The position numbers were made by a program, and so were the translations under genes. A stretch of 48,594 nucleotides of DNA. Origin: Chara braunii. Its lineage: Eukaryota > Streptophyta > Charophyceae > Charales > Characeae. Below, in pieces: positions 1-9,635 of the stretch. The notes under the pieces were generated by a model that ran no database searches, had not been told where the DNA came from, and worked only from the letters and a program-made list of their open reading frames with translations. The stretch spans positions 606,152 to 654,745 of the forward strand of contig BFEA01000626.1 of NCBI GenBank assembly GCA_003427395.1. The letters are read 5' to 3'. Numbering within the stretch: position 1 is the first letter of the stretch; every line of letters starts with the position of its first letter.

Positions 1-30
1 ACCTACCCACCTACCTACGGACCAACCTAA

Positions 31-549
31 GGTTGGCTCCTCGACGAGGAGGCCAACCACAAGATGAGCAAAATCGAATGGATCTACCCCAATACTGAAA
101 TAGATGCCAGGTGCATTAAAAATTAAAAGGTTAGTTTTTTTCTCTTCTTTTCTTCATTTTGGTGAGGACACTTGTCCTCACGTGGTGCTACCTCTGGTAG
201 AAGCTGCCAGAGGTAACTGTCAGGCTCCCGTTTTTAGACGGAGCCTGGAAATTGAAGGGCCATAAGGGAAAAAGGCTAAGTACAGTCTTTTCCCCGATGT
301 ATCTGCCCTGGAAAAAGGGTCCAGATACATCAAACTGTAAGGGGCTGTAACTTACCAACCCATTATCAGAAAAATAAAAGAAAAACACTTTTGGAAATGG
401 CAGGAGACCAGCTATCTCGCCAGATTCCGAGATAGCTGGGAAAAAGAAAAAGAAAAATAAAATAGGGCAGTTAAAGAAACTGCCCCACACTAAGGCTGTG
501 GCTGTGGTACGGCCACAGTCAGCCCTGGATCGAGGCCAGATCAAGGGCT
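31..549. other. Hairpin array upstream of the unit A TATA box
   Basis: At least nine short inverted repeats follow one another. They are 31-58 (GGTTGGC/GCCAACC, extended with one bulge), 162-181 (8 bp), 189-215 (9 bp), 221-247 (8 bp), 296-331 (10 bp), 408-439 (12 bp, CCAGCTATCTCG), 465-485 (8 bp), 496-518 (7 bp) and 521-549 (10 of 11 bp). Those from 162 to 518 have perfect stems. Stem sequences differ from one hairpin to the next and loops are about 4-16 nt. The last hairpin matches one in unit B at 7707-7737. The array ends about 60 bp before a TATA box, where promoter elements would lie. Function is unknown; DNA cruciforms or RNA stem-loops are both possible. Confidence 0.7.
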
Positions 550-608
550 CTCTGTGAGCCCGCGTTTTTGCCTGGAGGCTGGAGTGACGTCCAACTCCTC
601 TCAGCCAA

Positions 609-617
609 TATAAAAAA
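609..617 (+). promoter_or_regulatory. TATA box of unit A
   Basis: TATAAAAAA follows a CCAAT pentamer and sits just after the hairpin array. Unit B has TATAAAAG at the equivalent place (7798). Conservation between diverged copies supports a real RNA polymerase II core promoter; the transcription start was not located. Confidence 0.5.
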
Positions 618-875
618 GGCAGCTGCCTCCCAGCTGCCACACAAAGCACTCGTGCTGCCAGTGTGTGACGGGCACACTTGAGTGTTGTGGCTGCTGGAGC
701 TGCTGCTGAGGCAACGTGAGGAGGAGCTGGAGGACTGCAGAGGAGCACCCGGAGGAGGACTGGGCAGCCATAGCCAAGGCAGGGAGCACTCTGCTCCCCT
801 CCCCTTTGGCTGGTGCTGGTCCCACGGGACAGGCCCAGTGGCATTGTAGTACTACGGCAGGCGGCACAGGCTATT

Positions 876-1260
876 ACTGCGGTAGTACGAGAGTGTTGCC
901 GAAATTTTGCTGCAGCAACACCAACTTTTTACTGCGGTAGTGGGGAAATGGTGCCGAAATTCTGCAGCAGCGGCACCGGCTTTTTACTGTGGTAGTACGA
1001 GAGTGCTGCCGAAATTTTGCTGCGGCGGCACCAACTTTTTACTGCGGTAGTGGGGAAATGCTGCCGAAATTCTGCAGCAGTGGCACTGACTTTTTACTGC
1101 GGTAGTACGGAAGTGTTGTCGAAATTCTGCAGCGGCGGCACCGACTTTTTCAACGGTGGTGCGAGAGCGCTGCCGAATTTTCGAGGCGGCAGTTCTGGTT
1201 TTATCGGCGGGGGTGCGGTAGCACTGTCGGAATCTTTTCGACGGTGACTACGGTTTAACC
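876..1260 (+). repeat. 55 bp tandem array, about seven copies
   Basis: The word ACTGCGGTAG or a variant recurs at 876, 931, 986, 1041, 1096 and, more degenerate, at 1151 and about 1206, always 55 bp apart. The downstream half of the early units alternates between TACGAGAG and TGGGGAAAT, so they form 110 bp dimers. Each unit carries a GTGCTGCCGAAATTT-like motif that also appears in the arrays of units B, C and D. Because 55 is not a multiple of three, the open frames crossing the array are not coding. Confidence 0.8.
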
Positions 1261-2575
1261 AACCGTGGTGCGGGAGCGATGCAAAAAATTTACGGCGGCG
1301 AAGCGAGGTTACAGGCGGTAATATTTCTACATTCAGCGGCAGTTAAACCTTGGTATAGGGGAGGTGCCGCTGGAGTGGGGGATCAGAAGTGGCGTGAGTT
1401 TTGATGGCGTGGTGACGCGGTGGCAGTGAAAATCAGTGGCGGCGATACTTATTGAAAGATAGTGAGGAGGCGTTGTGGCAGGTGGTTGTGGTAAAAGGAG
1501 GAATGTGGATTATTTGTCGACGACTGAAGACAACTGTCACTGACAGAGCAGCATAAATTTTATACGGCTTTTCTTGAGTGGGCCGCTATTATCTTCAGTC
1601 CAACTTCACTCAAGGTCAGTCAGTCAGTCAGTTAAATTGACTCAGTTCACTTCACACCTGAGTGAACCCACACTTGCTTTGACCTGTTTCACTGAATGTT
1701 CATTGAAAAAGGGAAGAGGATGTGTATTCGCGTGTATGACAGGGAGTCTGACAATGGAAAAGGATTGCATGGTGGTCTGTGTCGTTGGGTTTTGACTGCA
1801 GGTACGGCAAATGGACTGAAATGGATAAGGGTGATGACGGTGAAAGAATGGTTGACTTTTCATCTTTGTGCTTATGTTCTATTTATAAATAAAAGAAAAA
1901 GAGGACGACGAGAAACGAAGCGAGCATAAGGAAGAGAAATTCAACTTGGTTTAGACTTATTCCTGAGGTTACCCATTCTTCCCCGAATAAAACTCTTCCA
2001 TCTATGCTTGTCAGTCTGAATGATTCTATTTTTCTACGATTCCTCTTTCTTCGTCTAAGTTTACTTCAACGCTAGGCGGCAAGACTCTACTTGTCTGCCG
2101 TGTACGTGTTTCCCTTTTTCTAGAAGGCATCTGGGGCGGGGGTTCGTTGCCTTAGGGGCCGGCCCTGTTATCGACTCAGAGTGCTTTGCGGGGGGGTACT
2201 ATGCCGATTCGGTGGAGACGACCCGACTTCTGAGATCCGAGTTTTGTACTCGGGCGAGGAAAAGGAGTATCCCAGACCACCTCTTAGGGTAATGGAAAAG
2301 GCATCCACACGGAAGAAAATTATTTTCTTGACGCCTTGCGAAAAAGAAAAATTGCCTTAGCAATCCTGTTTAAGTGGTCACCCTAGGTACCACTAACGTA
2401 TGGAGAGTTGGCGCCACAAGCAACCCGACTCATGTTTCACTAGCTGAACGGAGTACATTTAGATACTCCTAACGAGGTTGGTCGTGCCATAAGAAGCACG
2501 GGCCAGAAGGAAGACAAATGTTTTAAGTGATACTTAGTTTTAACTTAATCACATTCGGCTTCCTTTTTCTTTCAG
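1261..2575 (+). other. Non-coding part of unit A with two blocks shared with unit B
   Basis: No convincing gene is present. The block at about 1570-1705 (TTCTTGAGTG start, a GTCA run at 1616-1634, CTGAATGTTC end) matches 9070-9182 in unit B. The block at 2126-2283 (starting GCATCTGGGGCGGGGGTTCG, ending CCCAGACCAC) matches 9640-9800. The two blocks lie about 420-460 bp apart in both units, which shows collinear descent. After 2283 the units diverge. The stretch ends with a pyrimidine tract and CAG just before the frame at 2576. Confidence 0.6.
2556..2575 (+). other. Splice-acceptor-like site before the first unit A frame
   Basis: A pyrimidine-rich run (CTTCCTTTTTCTTTCAG) ends immediately before the ATG at 2576. 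This is a good match to a spliceosomal 3' splice site and would suit a transcript that starts near 609 and is spliced to the coding segment. No donor was identified. Confidence 0.35.
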
Positions 2576-3088
2576 ATGGCTACTGGAACCACGGAACTAT
2601 TCCTTCTCAACAATCGTGATGCGGCAGCGGAGAGAGTTGAACTCCAACGGCGTGATGGAGTGAGGGTAGAAAGGATAGGCCGACTTATTTATAATCCGTC
2701 AGAATGATATTCTGAAGAGGACGTTCTGCGATTTTGGGGTGGTAGTGCACAAAGACCCCCCAGACGACTTGTTTTCAGGAGTGATAACGGCCTGGATATT
2801 ATTCATTACGAGTTCGCACCACCATTGCCTGAGCGTCATTTCGTCAATATGAACCTGGTGGTGTTGCAACCCTATGAGATCAACCCACGAGTGGATGAAA
2901 TCCCTGAAATAAGGTCGATGTTCGTCCGTTACGTGCTTTGGCTGAACGAGCGGCAAGGCCCATTTTTTGGCATATACCACGCGGAGCGAATACGTGCCAA
3001 TAGGTACGCAATTATAGGGGCTGAAGCATTATATGACGATGAATTGGAAAATAAAGCGAAAGAACTTGAGGAGTTTTTACGTAACTGA
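2576..3088 (+). pseudogene. Unrecognised 170-residue protein of unit A, one in-frame stop
   Basis: One frame runs from ATG 2576 to TGA 3086-3088 with a single internal TGA at 2705-2707 (codon 44). The product begins MATGTTELFLLNNRD and ends in a charged, probably helical stretch (ELENKAKELEEFLRN). After the stop the frame stays open with ordinary composition, including LDIIHYEFAPPLPERHF and VRYVLWLNERQGPFFGIYH. I recognise no family. The start was chosen because ATG directly follows an acceptor-like CAG. Unit B lacks the segment. The single stop means a recently dead gene or, less likely, readthrough. A short stretch resembles part of the protein at 33732-34280 (HYEFA against HTEFA after a hydrophobic run), which is only suggestive. 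Confidence 0.45.
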
Positions 3089-3111
3089 TTTGAATTCATT
3101 CTGATACGCAG

Positions 3112-3640
3112 ATGCCTAGAGCACGACGAGACTTGACGATCCCGAGGTATCTGCTGGTTCGTGATACATACGAGGAGGATCTCATCAGGAGTGCGACACG
3201 ACTTTTACGAATACGGGATGGATCTCCTATCGACTAGTTCGGCTTCATCGGACTGTTTCAAAATGGCGAGGGATTTTCGAGCCAACACGGCGCGGACTCC
3301 CGACGAGCTTTACGGATATACTTTGTATTTCCACCGCGCGAGTAACCTCCAATGCCTCTCTCGAGTCATTGTGAGTATCAAGATTACCTCGTCCGGTAGG
3401 CGTTTCGGCGTCGTCCGGATCCGAGACACAGAGACTCGACATCTGTTTGGACTTAGTCGACCTCTCCGAGTTATAGTTTGGAGACTAGCCTCTCGGATGG
3501 CCTCGTTCTATAATACTCGAATTGTTAGAGTCATGCGACGTGGACGAAGGTCTACTTTGATTTTCGACGACGACGAGCTGGCACGTTTGGATTTATTGGA
3601 GGCACAGGTGCACGGCGGGCGAGAGATCTACCAGAATTAG
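3112..3640 (+). pseudogene. Unrecognised basic protein of unit A, frameshifted
   Basis: The frame starting at ATG 3112 (MPRARRDLTIPRYLLV, 41 residues) stops at 3235-3237. Another frame, open from about 3137 to the stop at 3640, carries the rest, including DELYGYTLYFHRASNL, RHLFGLSRPLRVIVWR and the acidic patch FDDDELARLDLLEAQ. The two overlap, so one frameshift near 3220-3240 explains the break. The gene lies 23 bases after the stop of the preceding frame on the same strand, so the two probably belonged to one transcript. The product would be about 170 residues, rich in arginine, with no signal peptide or membrane segment. No family is recognised. Confidence 0.4.
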
Positions 3641-4380
3641 ACATCGTCTTCTGAAATCTTACTCAGATTTCATAAAACACTTCGCATGAACTCAGTCCCG
3701 TTGAGGAAATTATATAACTTATGGTTTCACGAGGTAATCTAAAAACAAAAACAAAACACTTTATGTAGTTAGGACCGACGGATGGATAGTATTCGGACTA
3801 CCCCAATGATTTCACTATCATGCTTATGCATTGAGGGGTAATCGTTCGCATAAAAATAAGCTGGATAGAGTGAAAAACGAACATATGAAAACATGGTCAA
3901 GCAAAGCAGCGGAGGATGAAATATTTCTGCGTTGCGTAACTTGGCATTAGAGATGGATACTCCATCATTCGTGGAATAGAAAGAGTAATTATTGTACAGG
4001 AGGGCAAAGCGACCAACAAGGTTGTTACTCGCTCCTCCAAAATAATTGAATATGGTACGGAAGCGCGGTCGAACCGGGAGTTCAAACATCGACGAGAAAC
4101 CAGATCACTTATTGATCTGCATGGTGCCAGTGATATTTATATACAGAAGCTATTCATGACAAGGTTCAGTAGTCATGATAAGAAAATCATTCTTCGTTTA
4201 TTTCTTTAAATTAATAATCTTGGAACAATAATATAAAAGTTCTTTCAGTCATACAGGTTGAAAAATAGACATTTTGGCAGACCAGCTCATCAAGTCAATG
4301 ATTTGGATTGTGTGATTTTGTTTTTAAGTATGGGGATTTTTTTGTTTGATTGCTAGGGAGTAAGGATCATTTTCACGTTT
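3641..4380. other. Non-coding spacer before terminal box 1
   Basis: This is AT-rich sequence with no convincing frame. The minus-strand frame at 3769-4089 has no recognisable content. Similarity to unit B resumes only near 4290 (a GATTTGGATT word shared with about 10125) and becomes clear at the box. Confidence 0.5.
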
Positions 4381-4853
4381 GGTTGAGAATGTCCTAGTCG
4401 ACCGGCGTACACTTCGTACTTGGGAGATCAGCGCCCCAGGGAATGAATGTCGCACGGGTTCATTCGGCGTTTAGTCAAACAATTCCTATACTGCAGCGAG
4501 ACGAGCAAACGCCCTCGGCTGATCTACCTCTGCGATTGCACATAAAAACTTTCGCACGTGGATCAGTAGCTCGGTAGGGATACGCCCCTAAGGGTGGTGA
4601 CAGCCCCTTAGGGATGCAAGCTTATGCCCCGCGGGAACCTGTCTTGTCGTAGGGGACCGTGGGATGTATAGCTGGCGCACCCGGCTAGAGCGGCGAAGGA
4701 GCAAAGCAACCGCGTCCGTCTCGGCGGTTCACGAAACAGTATGCGTCGTTCCCGAGTTGTCTCTAAAAATTATGTTTTAAAGTAAACTCTTGCGTGACAT
4801 GGCCGGGAGGGCCCTCGTTTTTCACGCGAGGGCCGATGCGCTCAACAGCGCGA
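4381..4853 (+). repeat. Terminal box, copy 1 (unit A)
   Basis: This is the first of four copies of a conserved GC-rich box. Shared landmarks are GTCCTAGTCGACCG near the start, AAACGCCCTCGG, CTCTGCGATTGCA, TAGCTCGGTAGGGATACGC, a CCCTAAGGG/CCCTTAGGG hairpin, TCGTAGGGGACCGTGGGA, CTAGAGCGGC, TCTCGGCGGTTCACGA, and TGACATGGCCGGGAGG followed by a hairpin. Here the last hairpin pairs GGCCCTCG (4810-4817) with CGAGGGCC (4827-4834). It is followed by GATGCGCTCAACAGC. No frame is conserved among copies, so it is not protein coding. Confidence 0.85.
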
Positions 4854-4867
4854 CTGCGTCCGTGGTT

Positions 4868-5760
4868 TACGTTGACTGGATGGTTGACTAGAGTAGAGAG
4901 TGTGTGGGCGCGCAGGCTTGAGGCGCGCGTGATCCTTTTACTTGCTTATGATTGAAGAGTCGGCGCGGTCGCCGGCCAGATCTTTATTTTTGATTAAACT
5001 AGGATTAAAAAAGATTATGTCTCGTTGATTGATGCGTTGGCCTGTGACTTGTGCGCATGTGCGGAGGATGACGTCGACAACAATGTGGTTTTGAAAGTGT
5101 TTCGATAGGTCTGCGCATTGCGCAGTAGCGATTTATTTAGGTATCCGTCAAAACTAGAACCACATTTGGGTTTAGCATTATTGGCTACGACGTCGGCCTT
5201 TCATCTAGGAGGTTCAGGGATCGAGATTGAGTGGCAACGACGTAGGAATATCAGGGTAGCGTGGAGGGACCGAGGGGTTGAGGGCGCGGTGGGGCCATCT
5301 CCCTTGGTTTTGTCGTCGGCCGCGACGAAACGATGTTAGCGGTTTTTTTTTCTCCCGTTCGCCATATTTTGACGATTAAAAAGTTCTAAATATTTTTATT
5401 ATTTTCGTACTATTATTATATTGCTTCGATACTCCTTGACTCAGATGCGACCCAGGATTTGGAGGCCGCCGCGACGGTCGAGAACCTTGAGCACGCGCCT
5501 CTTTTGGCAAGCCTGTTCGGGTTCCGACGTCTCGGGGTGTGGGCGAAATTCCCCTACCTTGCCCGTCTTGAAATTCGGACCAGGGAGGTCAACGCGTGAG
5601 AGAGTGATGAGAACCGTTGTCGGGGCAAATACCCTGACAAGGGTATTTACCAGGGATTTTAAACGTCGGACGCTATCCGACTCTTTCGTTGAATTGAAGG
5701 ACTTCATGAGACTGACGTTTGCCAAAAGTTTATTCAAACCTGGCCTATGACTGAGAGACT
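4868..5760 (+). repeat. Head module of unit B, homologous to the start of unit D
   Basis: Several stretches match unit D in reverse orientation. The word AGAGAGTGTGTGGGCGCGCAG (4895-4915, approximate) matches about 29940-29965. The segment about 5165-5330, with GAGGGGTTGAGG and CTTGGTTTTG, matches about 29590-29430. The CTTGCCCGTCTTGAAATTCGGACC segment near 5560-5582 matches 29200-29180. A short hairpin AATACCCTGACAAGGGTATT (about 5629-5649) has a counterpart at 30068-30085. Frames across it are not shared between copies, so I treat it as non-coding. Confidence 0.6.
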
Positions 5761-5968
5761 AAAAATTTTAAACCCTAGTCCGAACACCGGCGGCGTCCGA
5801 GAGTAGCGACGGTGCTTCGTTTCTGTCGAGGCTGTAGAGGCGTGCGGATGTGGGAATGCTACGGCTAGACTTATTCTACCTAAAATAGCAGTCGCGCGAT
5901 TAAGGGCCTAAGTAGGTTAAAAAGAGGGATGCGCCGGGTATTGGGCCTCGGCGCGGGAGGAATATGAA

Positions 5969-6538
5969 GTTTTTTTTTTTTTTTTTTCCCTGGGCCCGCG
6001 GGGTTTGATTTCGTACCAAGGGCCAAGAAAACCGGTGATGTGGCCTACCCGGTTGGATGATCGGCAAGACATGGCTGTGCGACTATTCGACGGGAAACAG
6101 GCCAGGAAGAAAGGTCTGTTAGGCCTTGGGTAGGGCCTGCAAAGCCACAAGCAGAAGGGGTGGCCTGGGCCAAGCTCTTCTTATAGAAGAGCAACTCCCA
6201 TCACTATCGTGATAGGAGCTAGCCCAGTAGGTCATGTCGCCAGACTTTCGCCCAGTTGATACCGGGATCAAGCCTGACCGCACGCGCCCCACTAGGCTAG
6301 CTCCTTTTGGAGCGGCCATGGGAAAGAGCCATTCAACGCGACCATTGTCAGCCGCGCGATCTGAGTAATCGCACGACTGAAAAAAGCCGCGCGGATCAAG
6401 CATGGCCCCTGCACTTTCAAGGATGGCACGCATAAATCGAGAAATATTTCGAGTCCCTCGGGACTCGAACTCGGGTCTGTATTCCAACAGTTCACAGGGA
6501 TCCGTGATGTGACCGTTCGCCGATCCCAACGGGATAAA
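5969..6538 (-). mobile_element. Possible tRNA-derived SINE
   Basis: Read on the minus strand, a B-box-like AGTTCGAGTCCC (about 6460-6471) follows a weaker A-box-like TCGGCGAACGGTCA by about 52 nt, the spacing found in tRNAs. The minus-strand body then runs about 500 bp to an A tail, seen as about 18 T on the plus strand (5970-5987). Internal promoter followed by body and A tail is the SINE layout. The T arm does not pair well and no target duplication was found. A perfect 7 bp hairpin (GCTCTTC/GAAGAGC, 6172-6191) lies inside. Confidence 0.35.
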
Positions 6539-6812
6539 CGAAAAAAAAAAAAAAAACTAAAAGCTAACTACAGACGAAAACGCCACCTGGCTCCATCAGA
6601 GTGACTGGGGCGTTTTCAAGCCTCAGTGCACTGACAGTGTTCGTGAAAACGAGCGATTGCTTTTTTTCTCGTTTTTTTTTTCTCTTCTTTCTTTTTTAGA
6701 TTTTTATTAGTTTTCTTCTTTTAGATTTGTTTTAGATTTTCTTTAGTAATATTTCTTCTTTAGATTCTTTATTTTCTTTAGATTTTTTTTTATTTTTATT
6801 TTCGTGATTCTA
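6539..6812. repeat. A-tract and T-rich low-complexity stretch
   Basis: A run of about 16 A (6541-6556) is followed by a short unique stretch and then about 150 bp of T-rich sequence with repeats of TTTAGATTTT and TTCTTT. No gene is seen. Confidence 0.7.
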
Positions 6813-6822
6813 CCAGAGCACC

Positions 6823-6914
6823 CGTTCGATTTCGTCGAACGAGCTGCTACTGCCAACTATGGAAGGGCAAAATCGAACGAATCTACTACTGGAAAGGGGA
6901 ACTATACACTTGTG

Positions 6915-6966
<52 letters not shown>

Positions 6967-7125
6967 CACAAAGTGACCTACCTCGAGATTGGCCCCATGC
7001 CACTTCCGTTGATAGGATGAGCAAAATCGAATGAATCTTCCACTAGAACATGGAAAGATACGTGCCGCATAGTTCCCCCCCACTTTGGCTTGTACGATCT
7101 GTTATGCGCCTGTTCGTTTCGACAA
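6823..7125. repeat. Repeated AGCAAAATCGAAT segment with hairpins
   Basis: A CGTTCGA/TCGAACG hairpin (6823-6841) is followed by GGGCAAAATCGAACGAATC (6866). A second copy, ATGAGCAAAATCGAATGAATC, lies at 7016. The same word occurs in unit A at 63-83 right after a hairpin. A GA microsatellite (6919-6962) splits the two copies. It looks like the start of the hairpin module common to A and B. Confidence 0.5.
6919..6962. repeat. (GA)n microsatellite
   Basis: This is about 22 uninterrupted GA dinucleotides. Frames through it encode RE or SL runs and are artefacts. Confidence 0.9.
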
Positions 7126-7256
7126 ACGGGTAGCAGGAGGAGTGAGTGCCTACATCCTGTTTATTCTCAGGTAAGCATTTTTTTTTTGTTTTTTTTTTGT
7201 TCTTCCTTTTTTTGGTTTCCTTTTGTTGTAGGTCCCCCTGCCGCTGTTGTTGTTGT

Positions 7257-7809
7257 GCCCATTCCTTTTAAGAATGGGCTGTAGCAACCAACAGAGCGCC
7301 TGAACCTGGCGCTGTTAGCGTCCAGGTATAGGCGCGCGATGGGGCAGCAGGGAATAAAGACCCTGTTGTGCTTGACTCTTGTACGACCCTGTGAAATGAC
7401 CCCTCCCCTTCGCTGCTAAGCAACGGGCTGGCCCCTCACAGGGGAAAATGAAGGGGTCAGGGGGTTAAAAAGAAAAAGAAAAAGGAAGAAAGGAAACGAA
7501 AGGATGAGGGGGAGAAAGAATGAGCAACAGCACGGTAGGTGGTTAGGTGCAGGCGTAAATATGAGCTGCGCCTATTCGATTTTTGAACAGGCTGAATCAA
7601 TTTTGGCTGGGTACAACCATTTCCTGAAGCATGAGGTCAGGGAAAATGGCCAGATGCTTTTGGAATTGGCAGACCCTAGTTCCCCTAGGGGAACATCAAT
7701 GATTCTAGCCCTTGATCGCAGGTCTGGATCAAGGGCTCAAAACAGTTACGTTTTTTTGGTTGTGGGCAAAGTAGCTGCCCACATGCCTTCGACTGGCTAT
7801 AAAAGCCAG
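7257..7809. other. Hairpin array of unit B
   Basis: Inverted repeats are GCCCATTC/GAATGGGC (7257-7279), GCGCC/GGCGC with flanking ACAG/TGT (7291-7315), CCCTGTGA/TCACAGGG (7387-7443) interlocked with TGACCCCT/AGGGGTCA (7397-7459), the 16 bp palindrome GTTCCCCTAGGGGAAC (7679-7694), AGCCCTTGATC/GATCAAGGGCT (7707-7737, 11 bp perfect), TGTGGGCA/TGCCCACA (7761-7783), and CTGGCT/AGCCAG (7793-7809), whose loop contains part of the TATA box. The 7707 hairpin is the counterpart of 521-549 in unit A. Other stems are not conserved between the two units although the module is. Confidence 0.65.
7798..7805 (+). promoter_or_regulatory. TATA box of unit B
   Basis: TATAAAAG lies at the same place relative to the hairpin array as the TATA box of unit A. 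It overlaps the loop of a small CTGGCT/AGCCAG hairpin. Confidence 0.5.
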
Positions 7810-8049
7810 CACTCCACCCAACAGCCTCACACTTGTGGCAGTGCTGCTGGGACATTCACTAGGGTGAATGCTGACTGGCTGCTGCATGCTGCTGGAGAGG
7901 AGATGCTGCTGGTGGAGTGGAAGAGAGTTGGAAGAGGAGAAGGGAGGCAGCCATAGCCGATACTGAGGGCATTCTGCCTCAGTGTTAGACTGGTGCTGCG
8001 CCTGTGGGATTACCCCTGGGACCACTTCGTGGACCTAAGGCTCTGTCCT

Positions 8050-8350
8050 AGGCTGGTTGCGGCGACGCGGAAGGCTGAACTTCCCTTTGAGTAGGGTTAT
8101 GTTGCCGAAGTGCGAACACATCGGCGCTGTGTTTTTTATGAGTGTGGATAACTGCTGCTCGTTCGGCGGCACGGCGACAGCGGTATTTTCAGTGGGGTTA
8201 TGCTGCCAGAATTTTGACTCGACGACAATTTTTTTCAAGGGGAAGTATTGTCCGTTTAGAGGCACAGCAGCGGCGGCAGTGCTGCCGGAATTTTGTAGGT
8301 GGAAATGCTGCACGGCGGCGTGGTACCGATTTGGACGGCACGGCGAGCGG
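8050..8350 (+). repeat. Degenerate GCTGCCGAAATTT-type array of unit B
   Basis: Variants of the motif recur near 8098 (GTTGCCGAAG), 8200 (GCTGCCAGAATTTT) and 8279 (GTGCTGCCGGAATTTTG), with GCGGCACGGCG words between. It is the worn counterpart of the 55 bp array in unit A. Open frames here are on both strands, overlap each other and are not conserved. Confidence 0.5.
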
Positions 8351-9635
8351 TAATTCCGCCATTATTTTTTTGCGGTGCGCGGCAGTCATGGTGGATCCCA
8401 ATATGGCCTGGAGGTTGGATTGACGCTGGAGCGTGGTTGGGACTGAAGCGGCAGTGGTGCGTGGGTCGACGACATGAAGAAAGTGCAAAGTGGATGCACG
8501 CGACAAAGTAATTATGGGCCTCGCGGCACCTGCGGTTTCCATCGGGGGGTCACCTTTATTTTTTTTACGGAGCGCTGTGTGAGCGGTTTTGAGTTCTGAA
8601 CCGTCTGGTATTGCGGCGATGGCGTGGGATTGCATTGGGACCATCTAGGATCATTTTGGGACCAGGTGGGACTAATTTTGAGATCGGGACTGGCATGATG
8701 GCATGACTATTGTGAGTGGACAGGGTGATTTGAGGCGGCATGCATTTGCGGTTGGTAGGGACAATCCTTGGAGGTTGTGATGCAGTTGGGATATTGGGAT
8801 AACGGGGAATACTCTTCGTGGTTAAGGTGCAGTTGGGGTTCGTTGGGACTGTCCGGGACGTTGAGAAGACGTTGGACTTATTCTTTGGAGCACCCTCCTG
8901 GAGGGTTATCCCACTTGAGTTCTCTCAATGGACCTGACTCTTGCTCACTTGGGCACTTGGTGGAGAATGCTGACCGTGGCTCGGGAGAAAAGCCACAACC
9001 TGTGGACTTGTGAGACGTATATTCCATGTTCAGCGGCAATTATTTTCTTTTGATTGGCATATTACTTAGCTTTCTTGAGTGAGCCAATTCAAACTTCAGT
9101 CAATGTCAGTTGAATGATTTAGACTACCCTTCACCGCTGCATGAACCCACACTTTGCTTGACCCTGTTGTTTTGAATGTTCGAAAGAAAAGGTAGAGGAA
9201 AGTTGTGTGAGTCATGCATGTGAATGAAAAGGTTTGACTTGAGTATGAGATTGTATGTTTTTCTTTTGAACTTGTTTTTTTTTGCGTGTTGTGCAAGTAG
9301 GTAGAAGGATGCTTCTAAAGGAGATTGATTATGCCTAATTGGAAAAAGGGAAAAGGATTGTCTTCTTTTTATTCCTCACTTACCTGCATGTCAAGGAAGT
9401 TGCGTTTGTTTTGAAAAATGTTAATTCAGTATGCACCGTAAAATGAATTTGATTGAAAAGGACTTAGCTTTTCCTGCGATTGACCCTTCCTATCCCAAAA
9501 GACCTTATCTGCCTATACCTGTCTAAATGATTCTCATTTTTTACCTTTTTTGAATTCTTTTAATCTAAGTTACCTTGGACTTAGGAGAAATGAAAAATAC
9601 ATGAAAGCTACTTGCAGTGGACACATCTTCTATCT
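8351..9635. other. Non-coding middle of unit B
   Basis: No recognisable gene is present. The block 9070-9182 (CTTTCTTGAGTGAGCC start, TTGAATGTTC end) matches 1570-1705 of unit A. The remaining sequence is unique within this window. Confidence 0.5.

Larger units (their letters stand above)
1..4853 (+). repeat. Unit A of a large interspersed repeat family (5' end outside the window)
   Basis: The stretch has, in order, a hairpin array (31-549), a TATA box (609), a 55 bp tandem array (876-1260), two blocks shared with unit B (1570-1705 and 2126-2283), a segment with two broken reading frames (2576-3640), and a terminal box (4381-4853). Unit B repeats this order from about 7257 to 10745 but has only about 630 bp between its last shared block and its box, against about 2255 bp here. 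The roughly 1.6 kb difference is the coding segment, so A gained it or B lost it. The layout of a TATA-type promoter plus downstream frames suggests a retroelement whose long non-coding part is an LTR or leader, but I could not define LTR ends. It could also be a non-autonomous repeat. The homology is seen by eye; the class is inference. Confidence 0.6.

Noticed and set aside
876-1260. Protein-coding repeat from the open frames over the 55 bp array
   Set aside because: The period changes frame at each monomer, and the array is not conserved as protein in the other units.
4560-4620. tRNA gene in the terminal box (TAGCTCGGTAGGG resembles an A box)
   Set aside because: No B box at tRNA distance and no cloverleaf. 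GGTTCACGA lies about 180 nt downstream. A polymerase III promoter remains possible but unsupported.
5421-5750. Gene of 109 codons in the head module
   Set aside because: The homologous region of unit D does not keep the frame.
6440-6535. Functional tRNA on the minus strand
   Set aside because: The T arm and anticodon stem do not pair, so at most it is a tRNA-derived head.
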